Source: JANXQG01 sp037147235 | GTDB taxonomy: Bacteria; Planctomycetota; Planctomycetia; Pirellulales; Thermoguttaceae | Direction of reading: 5' to 3' | DNA: 35,097 nucleotides | NCBI GenBank assembly: GCA_037147235.1 | Contig: JBAWVO010000030.1 | Coordinates: 1-35,097, forward strand | Part shown: one piece after another, positions 1 through 7,878 of the stretch | How the letters are laid out: every line of letters begins with the position of its first letter | Numbering within the stretch: position 1 is the stretch's first letter | Notes under the pieces: model-generated | The model's input: the letters and a program-made list of their open reading frames with translations, nothing else | Databases searched by the model: none | Told to the model about the DNA's origin: nothing | Translations under genes and position numbers: made by a program

Positions 1-61
1 GCCAGGTTGGATTGTCCAACTGATCTACATCAGCTTATCTTGGCACACTCATGGGTTCCTG

Positions 62-1315
62 CTATTTCACGGCCACGCTGGCCTTGGTATAGACCTTTCC
101 ATTGTCGCGGAGTACGATCCAGCCGAGGACCTGGGTAATCTCCACACCCGGCCGCGAGGCATTGTGCCGCAGCGAATCGAATCGCTCGCCTGGATTGACC
201 AACTCGATGGTGTTGGCCATGCCGGCCTGGTCGCAGGCCCGCATGAGCCACTCGACGAGTGCTTTTTCCAACTCGCTGGGCCTGTTGAAAGTCTTGGGCT
301 GCCAGCGATAAAATGCCTCACCGATGTCCTTGAGCAGGGGGGGCATCTTGTCGGCGGCCGCGGAACGGAATAAGAGGAAGCTTCCCACAAGGCCGCAGGC
401 TCCCGGATCGCCGCTCAGTACGCCGTTGAGCAACTGGTTTTTATCGAGGTTTAGGGCTGGGTTGTGGGCCAATTCGCCGCCCAAGAGGGCCTCTTGCCAA
501 TCGCCGCCGACGGTTGACCCGGCAGGAGCCGCCGCTTCGGGTTGCGGTGGACGAAGGATGTCGATGATCGCCTGTAGCCCTGCGCCGGCGTGCTGTTGAG
601 CTGCGCCGATTTGCTGCTGGAGGGCCGTGAAGTATTGCGGCAAGGCATTGAAATACTGCGGCACCATCTCGCCGAGCTGACGGATGCCGGCACCCAGCGT
701 GTTGTGCTGCTCGACGTGCGAGTCACGGAGCTTGGTGATGGCGGGTAGCAGGGCGTCCTTGAGCGCGTCGATCGATTTGAGCTTGGCTTCAAACTGATCG
801 AGCTTTTCAGTCACCGGGCGAACGGCCGACTTGAGTACCGCCTCGTTTACGCCCGAGCCGCTGCCGTCGCTCGACGGGGGAGCCGAACCGCCGCGGGCAG
901 TGGCGTTGGCCAACTGGTCGATCTTGCCATACAAGGCATCGAGCTTCTGCTCAAGCCCTCGGCCGCCGCCGGAACCCTGTTCGAGTCGCTCGGCCAGGGC
1001 ATCGACCTTACGGGCCAAGGCATTGGAAACGTCGTCGCCCGAGGATTGCGACTCACGGTGCAAGAGATAGGAAGTGACCTGTTCCTTGGCCTCGTCCAAC
1101 AACTGGCCGAGGTTCTCCAGTCGCTGGGTCAGCGCGGGCAAGGGATCGCTGTCGCCTGCGGAGGGGCGCGATGGCGCCTCGCGGGCAACCGACCGCAACG
1201 GGTTCTCACCCTTGCCGCCGGGCAGTTCAGAAATGTCGGCCTCGAAAGCCGCGGGAAACTCGGGCTTAGCACCCGGTTCGCGAACTTCCTTCTTGCCAGT
1301 CCAGGGGAAAGCCAT
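62..1315 (-). CDS. Coiled-coil protein with a GrpE-like C-terminal wing, partner of the SrfB-like ATPase
   Basis: The protein has 417 residues. A charged, Pro/Gly-rich N-terminus (about 1-60) is followed by heptad-like stretches (about 60-240: LTQRLENLGQLLDEAKEQV, KVDALAERLEQ, KLDQFEAKLKSIDALKD) broken by Gly/Ser linkers. The last 50 residues (from about 369) read IELVNPGERFDS, then H.AS..PGVEI, then GKVYTKASVAVK. This resembles the beta-wing of GrpE, where a 'FDP..H.A' segment, a 'G.V..V...G' strand and a final 'NG+V...A.V.V.K' strand occur in the same order. GrpE proteins are nucleotide-exchange factors that pair a coiled coil with this wing. The ATG at 1315 is chosen because GGGAG lies 9 nt upstream; the frame can be extended only to a TTG at 1321. 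It follows the SrfB-like gene by 70 bp on the same strand, so the two probably share an operon. The GrpE resemblance is inference from motif reading. Confidence 0.6.
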   Translation of the reverse strand: MAFPWTGKKEVREPGAKPEFPAAFEADISELPGGKGENPLRSVAREAPSRPSAGDSDPLPALTQRLENLGQLLDEAKEQVTSYLLHRESQSSGDDVSNALARKVDALAERLEQGSGGGRGLEQKLDALYGKIDQLANATARGGSAPPSSDGSGSGVNEAVLKSAVRPVTEKLDQFEAKLKSIDALKDALLPAITKLRDSHVEQHNTLGAGIRQLGEMVPQYFNALPQYFTALQQQIGAAQQHAGAGLQAIIDILRPPQPEAAAPAGSTVGGDWQEALLGGELAHNPALNLDKNQLLNGVLSGDPGACGLVGSFLLFRSAAADKMPPLLKDIGEAFYRWQPKTFNRPSELEKALVEWLMRACDQAGMANTIELVNPGERFDSLRHNASRPGVEITQVLGWIVLRDNGKVYTKASVAVK

Positions 1316-1385
1316 TGTCAAAACTCCCTATTGGTTTCTGTTGCGGAAAGAGTCAACGGCAAGCGTAGGCTCCTTGAAAGTCGGT

Positions 1386-4181
1386 TTAGCGTTTTCCGAA
1401 TTCGATATTGTCTAGTCCGCCCGTGTCGAGGTAATAACGCTCGTCGGCCAAGGTGCGCCACGAGAAGAACACATTTTCACCAAGTACGGCGTCTTCGCCG
1501 GCCACGACGCCGGTGACCAGGTCGATCTCAAGGATCTCTTCCTGGTCCTTCGTGGCGTGCTTGCGTTTGACCTTTACGTTGATCTGCGTCGGCCCGATGC
1601 GATCCCCCGGATCGATTTTCAGGTGATAGACCGGGGTGGCCTGGGCACCTTCGTCGCCGCTAAGCTTGCGACCGATGAGCACGCGCTGCGAGGCGGTCTG
1701 GAACTCCATGACGTCCTCGCGGCTTGCTTCGGTGACGGGGTCGAAGAGGATGCGTTCCCGCCGGATACCCGAGGTGGCGTCGGTCATCACGCCCCAGTAA
1801 TACGTGTTCTCGTGCGTGCGGACCTTCATGTCGAACTTGAACTGGGGCAACATTCCATGCCGGGCCATGAACTCGATTGCCGCGCCCACGACGACGGGGC
1901 TTTTGGGATCAATGATCACGCCGGGGTTGTGGCCCTTCTCGTCCTGATACGGATACCAGTTGCCGGCATAATGGTTGTGCATGGCAACGATCCGCGAAGG
2001 CGACAAGGGCACATACATCTTCACGAGCTGCTGGATATAGGCCAGCTTCGACGGCAGGCCGGCGAGGATCACCACGTCGGTCTCATGATCGACGATGCGC
2101 TGGCAGAAGTCGTAGAGTAAGTCGCCGAAAGTGTCGTAGACTACACCCTCGAACTCGGTCTTGTCGAAGACAAGGTTCAACTCCTGTTGGGCATTGTAAT
2201 AGCCCGGGCCGCGAAGGCGGTCAAATGCCTTTTGCAAGGATTCGACGACTGCCGGATCGACCAGCCCGGGATCGGTGTGGGTAATCGGATCGCCGACATC
2301 GTCGCCGGCGTTGCCCAGATAAGCCTGGGCCAGAGGCACGAAGAGGCGGTTCATCCAGTTGACCCGTTGGGCACGCAGTTCGCGGTTGCGCGGCACTTCC
2401 GGCCCGAAAAGCACCTGAACGTCTTCTTCTTCCAAGCCGAGCGAATCGGCAAAGCTTGGCACGATGATCGTTTCCAGCAGGCGTTTAACCAACTGGTCAC
2501 CACCTAAGGAAATACCATCTTGGTGGAGGACCTGACCGCGAATGTAGTCGTCGATCTTCGACTCGAAGTTGTACTTGGCGATCATCAGGTCGGTCGTACC
2601 GCCACCGATGTCGATGCAGGCGATGCGGATTTCATTGGCCTCATCACCGAACGACTCCGGCTCGGCCTGCTTGCCCTTGGCTGGTCCACCGGGCCGCGGA
2701 GCACCGGGCCGGGCGATGGCTCGCCGGGCCGTGGCGGGACGCGCCGCCGCCGCTTCCGGCATGTCTTCCAGCCTGGGCTTCTTGCGGCCGCGATCCTGAT
2801 GCATGGTGGTGAACCAGAGCCGCGGATCCTGGCCCAACATCCGCAGCTCGCTCCAGATGTAGGTCAAGTGGCAGGCCGACGCTTCGTCGATGCCCAGATT
2901 GATCTCCGGCTTGCATCGCTGGTTCTTGCCCAGCGTGGCGGCAAAGATGTTGATGGCCTTCTTCCCCTGGGCTTCCAGACGTCGCTGCTCCTCTTGGATC
3001 ATGCCGCTGGGATAGCTCAGCGTCATCGTTCGGATTTCGCGGGCACGGCCAGCCTCGCCGGAGGCATTGCGATAGGCAATCGAGTTGACGTAGGTGTAGG
3101 CCTGGGCCAGCATCTCGTAGAGCGCGGCCGTCATCAGCACGCGAGGCGCGTGACGCGGCTTGAGCGGGGCCTCGGTGGCATACTCCTGCTCTTTAGGCTC
3201 GCTATCCTGCAGGAGGAAGTCGCGGTCGTCTTCATGGACGTACTTGAGGAAGGGGCCTTTCAGCGGCGAAGCGTAGGCATTGGTCTTGCAGCGGTCCGTC
3301 GGATCGGCCATGTGCCAGTTGGCGCCTTCCAGCCAACTCGCATCGTCGGCCCAAAGGTAACGCTTGGGCGAGCTCAGTCCCGTGCGGATGTCACCTTCAG
3401 CCCGCATGACTTGCACGACGTCGTCGGCCTCGCGGCCCATGCGGACCATGGAGAGGTCATCGAATAGGGGTGGGGTAACGATCATTTCCACCTTGGCCTG
3501 TTTGGACTTGCCGCCGCGGCCGAACCAGCCGCGTTTGGCGTCCTCCTCCCCGACGGTGTGGTAGTCGGTCTTTTTCTGCTGCAAGGGTAGCAGGTAAGGC
3601 GTGTTGCACCAGTGGGTTTTGGAGGAAAACCATTGTGCGGCTGGCTGGCTGACGAACTCGCCTTCGTCGTTCCATGCGTCGAGATGATAACGATTGGTCA
3701 GCTCGAAGGGGAGCATCTGCGGAGTTTGGCTGATTTCGCCGGCTAGTTCCAGTAACAGCACGCCGGTACGGCTATTGCCGAAATCGACAATCATGTGTAC
3801 GTGCTTGGCGTCGCCGGCCGTGGCCGCCGCGGGGCGAATACACAGCTCGATGTCCGACACGCCCTTGAGCGGTTTGTTGTCGATATCCAGCAACCCTTGC
3901 AGATTGACGAGGAAGTCGCGGGTCAGCGAGTTGGGCGAGCAGAAGTAGCCGACTTCCGGGTCACCGCAGGAGGTATCGACGGCCAGAAACAGCCTCGTCG
4001 TGCCCGACTGGATGATCTGCCACTGAATGTAGGGAAAGGTCCGTGGGGGATCGTTGGGTGTCGCTGGGGCAATGGCGCAACGCTGCCAGCCATAACCGAT
4101 CTGGCTGGTCTGGTAACGGCTGCCGCCGCGCAAGGGGATACAAACGACCTGGACCCCCGTATTGGCGAAAAGTATGTGCAT
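1386..4181 (-). CDS. SrfB-like actin/Hsp70-fold ATPase
   Basis: This large protein of about 931 residues shows the three signature motifs of the actin/Hsp70 ATPase fold in order. Phosphate-1 is near residue 131 (IVDFGNSRTGVLLLEL). Phosphate-2 is near 522 (IACIDIGGGTTDLMIA). The adenosine motif is near 703 (VVILAGLPSKLAYIQQL). Length and layout match the SrfB family, named in Salmonella as an SsrB-regulated factor; 'virulence' is a label from that host and is not implied here. A Pro/Ala/Arg-rich low-complexity insert (about 490-515) precedes phosphate-2. The start is placed at the ATG at 4181 (MHILFANTGV) because the upstream extension to 4238 runs through a hairpin leader and reads like non-coding sequence. 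It is followed by the GrpE-like coiled-coil gene. The substrate or polymerisation partner is unknown. Confidence 0.7.
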   Translation of the reverse strand: MHILFANTGVQVVCIPLRGGSRYQTSQIGYGWQRCAIAPATPNDPPRTFPYIQWQIIQSGTTRLFLAVDTSCGDPEVGYFCSPNSLTRDFLVNLQGLLDIDNKPLKGVSDIELCIRPAAATAGDAKHVHMIVDFGNSRTGVLLLELAGEISQTPQMLPFELTNRYHLDAWNDEGEFVSQPAAQWFSSKTHWCNTPYLLPLQQKKTDYHTVGEEDAKRGWFGRGGKSKQAKVEMIVTPPLFDDLSMVRMGREADDVVQVMRAEGDIRTGLSSPKRYLWADDASWLEGANWHMADPTDRCKTNAYASPLKGPFLKYVHEDDRDFLLQDSEPKEQEYATEAPLKPRHAPRVLMTAALYEMLAQAYTYVNSIAYRNASGEAGRAREIRTMTLSYPSGMIQEEQRRLEAQGKKAINIFAATLGKNQRCKPEINLGIDEASACHLTYIWSELRMLGQDPRLWFTTMHQDRGRKKPRLEDMPEAAAARPATARRAIARPGAPRPGGPAKGKQAEPESFGDEANEIRIACIDIGGGTTDLMIAKYNFESKIDDYIRGQVLHQDGISLGGDQLVKRLLETIIVPSFADSLGLEEEDVQVLFGPEVPRNRELRAQRVNWMNRLFVPLAQAYLGNAGDDVGDPITHTDPGLVDPAVVESLQKAFDRLRGPGYYNAQQELNLVFDKTEFEGVVYDTFGDLLYDFCQRIVDHETDVVILAGLPSKLAYIQQLVKMYVPLSPSRIVAMHNHYAGNWYPYQDEKGHNPGVIIDPKSPVVVGAAIEFMARHGMLPQFKFDMKVRTHENTYYWGVMTDATSGIRRERILFDPVTEASREDVMEFQTASQRVLIGRKLSGDEGAQATPVYHLKIDPGDRIGPTQINVKVKRKHATKDQEEILEIDLVTGVVAGEDAVLGENVFFSWRTLADERYYLDTGGLDNIEFGKR

Positions 4182-4210
4182 AATCGAAATCTTGTCTACG
4201 GCTTGAGTAG

Positions 4211-4239
4211 GGTGGGCCGCCGAGCTTGCGAGTCCCACC
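4211..4239. repeat. Palindromic hairpin in the leader of the SrfB-like gene
   Basis: GGTGGG (4211-4216) pairs with CCCACC (4234-4239) around a 17-nt loop that itself contains a CG-AGCTTG-CG palindrome. It lies about 30 bp upstream of the chosen start codon. It may be a dispersed planctomycete repeat or a leader structure; the sequence alone cannot tell these apart. Confidence 0.4.
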
Positions 4240-4593
4240 AGTATCCTTGTTTTCGGCCTCGCACGAGGAAATCCCCGTGCGCATCCCTGGGAGAGGGGGT
4301 AAAGCGATCAAGCGAAATGCGGTGCCACGGGGCTTTCATGGGAGCCTCTGTTCGTGGTAGAAGCATATTTCGGAAATTGCCACCCTCATATCTTAGTCCG
4401 TTTTGTACTTTGTGGCCAGAGCCACCGATATGAGCCACCGGTATCCCTGTATCTGGGCGTGGTGGAACTCGCTGTTACTTGCGGCAGGTATTGATCATAA
4501 CTTTGCCGGCCGGATAGCTCCACGCACCCTACGGCCTGCCGTCTTGATCAAGGCCCCACGGGCTAATCGCTGACATCCCGCTTCGGACACCCC
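4240..4593. other. Intergenic region, no gene seen
   Basis: About 350 bp separate the SrfB-like gene from the stop codon of the glycyl radical enzyme. No convincing coding frame, RNA gene or strong terminator was seen. The promoter for the SrfB-like unit should lie here, reading leftward, but no clear -35/-10 pair stands out. Confidence 0.5.
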
Positions 4594-6954
4594 TCAAAAC
4601 GCCGCGTGCTCCGTCCTCGCGATGATCTCCTCCTGAAGCTCTCGCGATAGATCGCAGAAATAATCGCTATAGCCGGCCACGCGGACGATCAGGTCGCGAT
4701 GCGACTCGGGATCGGCCTGGGCTTGGCGCAAGGTCTCGGCGCGGACGATGTTGAATTGGACATGATGGCCGTCCATTTTGAAGTAGCTCCGCACAAGATG
4801 GGCCGCCTTGTCGAGATTCGCCTCGTCGGCCAGCAAGGCGGGCGAGAACTTCATGTTCAAGAGCGTGCCACCCGTCTTGATGTGGTCCATCTTCGCGGCC
4901 GATTGGATCACGGCCGTCGGCCCGCGGCGATCCGCACCTTGTACAGGCGAGATGCCTTCGGAGAGCGGAAGCATGGCCTTGCGTCCGTCGGGCATGGCCC
5001 CGGTCATCGCGCCGAAATAGACGTGGCAGGTGGTCGGCAACATCTCGACGCGGAACCGCCCGCCCTTGGCGTTGGGCCGCCCATCAAGCTCCTCGACCAG
5101 AACACGGAAGGCACGAACCATGATCTGATCGGCGTAATCGTCGTCGTTGCCGTACTTGTGCGTTTTGTTGACCAACTGCTGGCGCAGGAGATCGTGGCCG
5201 CCAAAATCGCTCTCCAGGGCATTTAGGATCTCGCCCAGCGACAACTTCTGCTCGTCGTACACAAGCTGCTTTACCGCAGCCAAGCTGTCGGTCAGGCTGC
5301 CGATGCCGACGAATTGAATGTAGCTGTTGTTGTAGCGCGCGCCGCCGGCGTTGTAGTCCTGGCCCTTGCTGATGCAGTCGTCGGTAATCACCGAGAGGAA
5401 CGGGGCCGGCATCAGGGCGGCATACATCTGTTCGATGAGCAGGTTGCCTTGCATCTTGATCTCGATGAAGTGATGCAACTGCCGGTGGAAGGCGGCAAAC
5501 AGTTCGTCGAACGTGGCAAAACTGCCTGGCACACCGGTCCGCAGGCCGAGAAGCTGCCCGGTACGCGGATCGACGCCGTTGTGCAGCGTCAATTCCAGAA
5601 CCTTCACGAGATTGAAATAGCCGGTGAGAATAAATGCCTCTTTGCCGAATGCACCCGTTTCCACGCACCCGCTGCACCCGCCGGCCCGAGCGTCTTCGAG
5701 CGTCTTGCCCTGGCGAATCTGCTCCTCGACCACGCTGTCGGTGTTGAAGATCGACGGGAATCCATACCCCTTGCTGATCACCCGCAGGGCATGTTTCAAG
5801 AGAGCATCGGGCGATTTTCGCGAAAGTTGCAAATTGCTACTGGGCTGCAAGAGGTGCATCTCGTCGATGATCTCCAGCAACAGGTGCGAGAGTTCGTTCG
5901 ACCCGTCGGAGCCGTCGGCCAGCAGTCCGCCGATATTGATATTGGCGAAGTCCGTGTAGGTGCCGCTTTCCTCGGCCGTCACGCCGACCTTGGGCGGGGC
6001 CGGGTGGTTGTTGAACTTGATGAAGAATGTCTCCAGCAACTCGCGGGCCTGATCGGGGGTAAGCGTGCCGGCGTCCAATCCCTGACGGTAGAATGGAAGC
6101 AAGTGCTGATCGAGATGGCCGGGGCTGAAGGAATCCCAGCCGTTGAGTTCCGTGATCACTGCCAGGTGGCAGAACCAGTAGGCTTGCAGGGCTTCGTGAA
6201 AATCTCGCGGGGGATAGGCCGGCACACGCGTGCAGACCGCGACAATCTTTTCCAACTCGGCCTTGCGGGCTGGATCGGTTTCCACGACGGCCGCCTGCCG
6301 GGCAAGCTCGGCATGACGCTGGGCGAAAAGAAGCATGGCGTCACAGGAAATATCCATCGCCTGTAACTGCTCTCGCCGGGCGTAAGCCAACGGATCGCCG
6401 AGAAAGTCGAGTGCGGCAATCGCGGCGGCGATTTCCCGCTTGAAGTCCAGCATGCCCTTGCGATAGATCTTGTCGTCGAGTACCGTATGGCCCGGTGCTC
6501 GCTGCTCCATGAATTCGGTGAACAGCCCGGCGGAGTAGGCTTCTTTCCACTCGGTCGAGAGGGCGGCGAAGAGTTTGTCTCGCATGCTGCGGCCTCGCCA
6601 ATAAGGAATAACCTTCTCTTCATAGGCCGCCAGGCACTCCTCCGGCACCGCGTAACTGGTCTTGGGCCGAGAGTTGAGGATGCGGAGGTCTTCCAGGCTG
6701 TGGCAGGTCAGCTCGGGGTAGGTTGGCACGGTTTTGGGCCGGGGGCCACGCTCGCCGACGATCAACTCTCCGTCACCGAGATAGATCGCTTTGTGCTGAC
6801 AAAGATAATAGAATGAACGGGCGCGCATGACCGGCACGGAGTATTTGCCTTCGTTGGCTAGGTAGAAGTCGGTCAACAGGCTCGCTCGCTCCGCCGTCAG
6901 CGAGGGCTGCGCGTCGAGGGACTCTTGTCGCAATCGGGTGGTTCGTGGCATCAT
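4594..6954 (-). CDS. Glycyl radical enzyme, HypD-like (trans-4-hydroxy-L-proline dehydratase family)
   Basis: This 786-residue protein of the pyruvate formate-lyase/dehydratase superfamily carries the thiyl-radical loop GCSGCVETGAFG (Cys430, Glu432) and the C-terminal glycyl-radical loop RVAGYSDYF (Gly761). From memory, the Clostridioides difficile HypD active-site residues are His160, Asp278, Ser334, Phe340, Cys434, Glu436, Thr645 and Gly765. This protein has His156, Asp274, Ser330, Phe336, Cys430, Glu432, Thr641 and Gly761, the same set at a constant offset of four. HypD is about 789 residues, so the length fits too. HypD dehydrates hydroxyproline to pyrroline-5-carboxylate. No P5C reductase lies nearby, and the neighbours are sugar-type enzymes, so the substrate remains open. 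Its activase ends 11 bp upstream. GAGG and AGGAGG lie just before the start. The enzyme is oxygen-sensitive by nature, implying anoxic use. Confidence 0.85.
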   Translation of the reverse strand: MMPRTTRLRQESLDAQPSLTAERASLLTDFYLANEGKYSVPVMRARSFYYLCQHKAIYLGDGELIVGERGPRPKTVPTYPELTCHSLEDLRILNSRPKTSYAVPEECLAAYEEKVIPYWRGRSMRDKLFAALSTEWKEAYSAGLFTEFMEQRAPGHTVLDDKIYRKGMLDFKREIAAAIAALDFLGDPLAYARREQLQAMDISCDAMLLFAQRHAELARQAAVVETDPARKAELEKIVAVCTRVPAYPPRDFHEALQAYWFCHLAVITELNGWDSFSPGHLDQHLLPFYRQGLDAGTLTPDQARELLETFFIKFNNHPAPPKVGVTAEESGTYTDFANINIGGLLADGSDGSNELSHLLLEIIDEMHLLQPSSNLQLSRKSPDALLKHALRVISKGYGFPSIFNTDSVVEEQIRQGKTLEDARAGGCSGCVETGAFGKEAFILTGYFNLVKVLELTLHNGVDPRTGQLLGLRTGVPGSFATFDELFAAFHRQLHHFIEIKMQGNLLIEQMYAALMPAPFLSVITDDCISKGQDYNAGGARYNNSYIQFVGIGSLTDSLAAVKQLVYDEQKLSLGEILNALESDFGGHDLLRQQLVNKTHKYGNDDDYADQIMVRAFRVLVEELDGRPNAKGGRFRVEMLPTTCHVYFGAMTGAMPDGRKAMLPLSEGISPVQGADRRGPTAVIQSAAKMDHIKTGGTLLNMKFSPALLADEANLDKAAHLVRSYFKMDGHHVQFNIVRAETLRQAQADPESHRDLIVRVAGYSDYFCDLSRELQEEIIARTEHAAF

Positions 6955-6965
6955 GGTTTTTACCT

Positions 6966-7877
6966 CTAACCTCCTATGATAATGGGTACGCCCAGACCTT
7001 GCAACCGCGCAGCCGCCTGGCCGAAGAATTCGGGAGCCGGCGGCCTGACGGATTCCGCGAGGTACGGTTTGCCCAAGCGTGCAAACTTATAGGCCCCCGC
7101 ATGGTGGTACGTGAGCAGGTTGACTTGCTTAACCCCCGGCACCGAAGCAGCGAAGCGAACCGTGGCTTCCAGGTCACTCGGGGCATCGTTTAGGCCCGGC
7201 ACGATCGGCACGCGAACCCAGAGGTTGCCATGCTCGCGGCCGAGAAGTTTCAGGTTTTCTAAAATCGACACGTTGGACACGCCCGTATACTGGCGATGCC
7301 GGACGTCGTCGAGGATTTTAATGTCGTAAAGAAAGAGGTTCGTCCAGCGGGCTGCGGCCAACAAGGCATCTTGGCCGACAAAGCCTGTCGTGTCCACCGC
7401 CGTGTTGATCTCCCGTTGGCGGCATGCCTGGAGCAATTCCAGCAGGAAGGGCGTTTGCGCGAATGGCTCGCCACCGGAGAAGGTGACGCCGCCGTGCGAT
7501 TCGTCGTAGAAGATCCGGTCTTTCTCGATCTCGGTCACGACTTCAGCAACGGTCATCCGCCGTCCGAGAAGCTGCCGGGCCTGGGTGGGGCAGGCATCGA
7601 CGCATGCCCCACAGCGCACGCAGGTCGATGACGCCGCTTGAGCAGCAATATCGCGACCGCCCAGCCAAGCCCCACCCTGGGGACACGCCTTGCGGCACTG
7701 GCCACATGCGGTGCAGCGACCCTCGACCACGAGAATTTCCGGTTCAGGCAACATGCCTTCGGGATTGTGGCACCACCAGCAGCGCAGCGGGCACCCCTTC
7801 AGAAAGACGGTCGTGCGGATGCCCGGACCATCCTGCAGAGAATACTTCTGGATATTGAAGACGAGGCCGGTGAGCAT
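6966..7877 (-). CDS. Glycyl-radical enzyme activating enzyme (radical SAM)
   Basis: This 303-residue activase installs the glycyl radical on its partner enzyme using S-adenosylmethionine. The radical-SAM cluster motif is GCPLRCWWC (Cys29, Cys33, Cys36). It is followed by a two-cluster ferredoxin insert, CTACGQCRKAC (55-65) and CVRCGACVDAC (86-96), which marks the long activases of dehydratase-type glycyl radical enzymes. A FSGGEPFAQ SAM-binding motif follows. The start is placed at the ATG at 7877 (MLTGLVFNIQKYSLQDGPG), one base after the upstream URO-D-like stop codon, with GGAGGAG upstream inside that gene. Its gene ends 11 bp before the glycyl radical enzyme, the normal adjacent arrangement for a cognate pair. 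Confidence 0.92.
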   Translation of the reverse strand: MLTGLVFNIQKYSLQDGPGIRTTVFLKGCPLRCWWCHNPEGMLPEPEILVVEGRCTACGQCRKACPQGGAWLGGRDIAAQAASSTCVRCGACVDACPTQARQLLGRRMTVAEVVTEIEKDRIFYDESHGGVTFSGGEPFAQTPFLLELLQACRQREINTAVDTTGFVGQDALLAAARWTNLFLYDIKILDDVRHRQYTGVSNVSILENLKLLGREHGNLWVRVPIVPGLNDAPSDLEATVRFAASVPGVKQVNLLTYHHAGAYKFARLGKPYLAESVRPPAPEFFGQAAARLQGLGVPIIIGG

Positions 7878-7878
7878 G

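Noticed and set aside
2520..3467. Long plus-strand open frame opposite the SrfB-like gene
   Set aside because: It is a mirror of a GC-rich coding sequence. The minus-strand product has clear ATPase motifs and the plus-strand translation matches nothing.
1386..4181. Virulence locus because of SrfB similarity
   Set aside because: The family name comes from its regulation in Salmonella. No secretion system or host-interaction gene is present here.
5314..6366. Long plus-strand open frame opposite the glycyl radical enzyme
   Set aside because: The minus strand encodes every expected glycyl radical enzyme motif; the plus-strand frame is a shadow.
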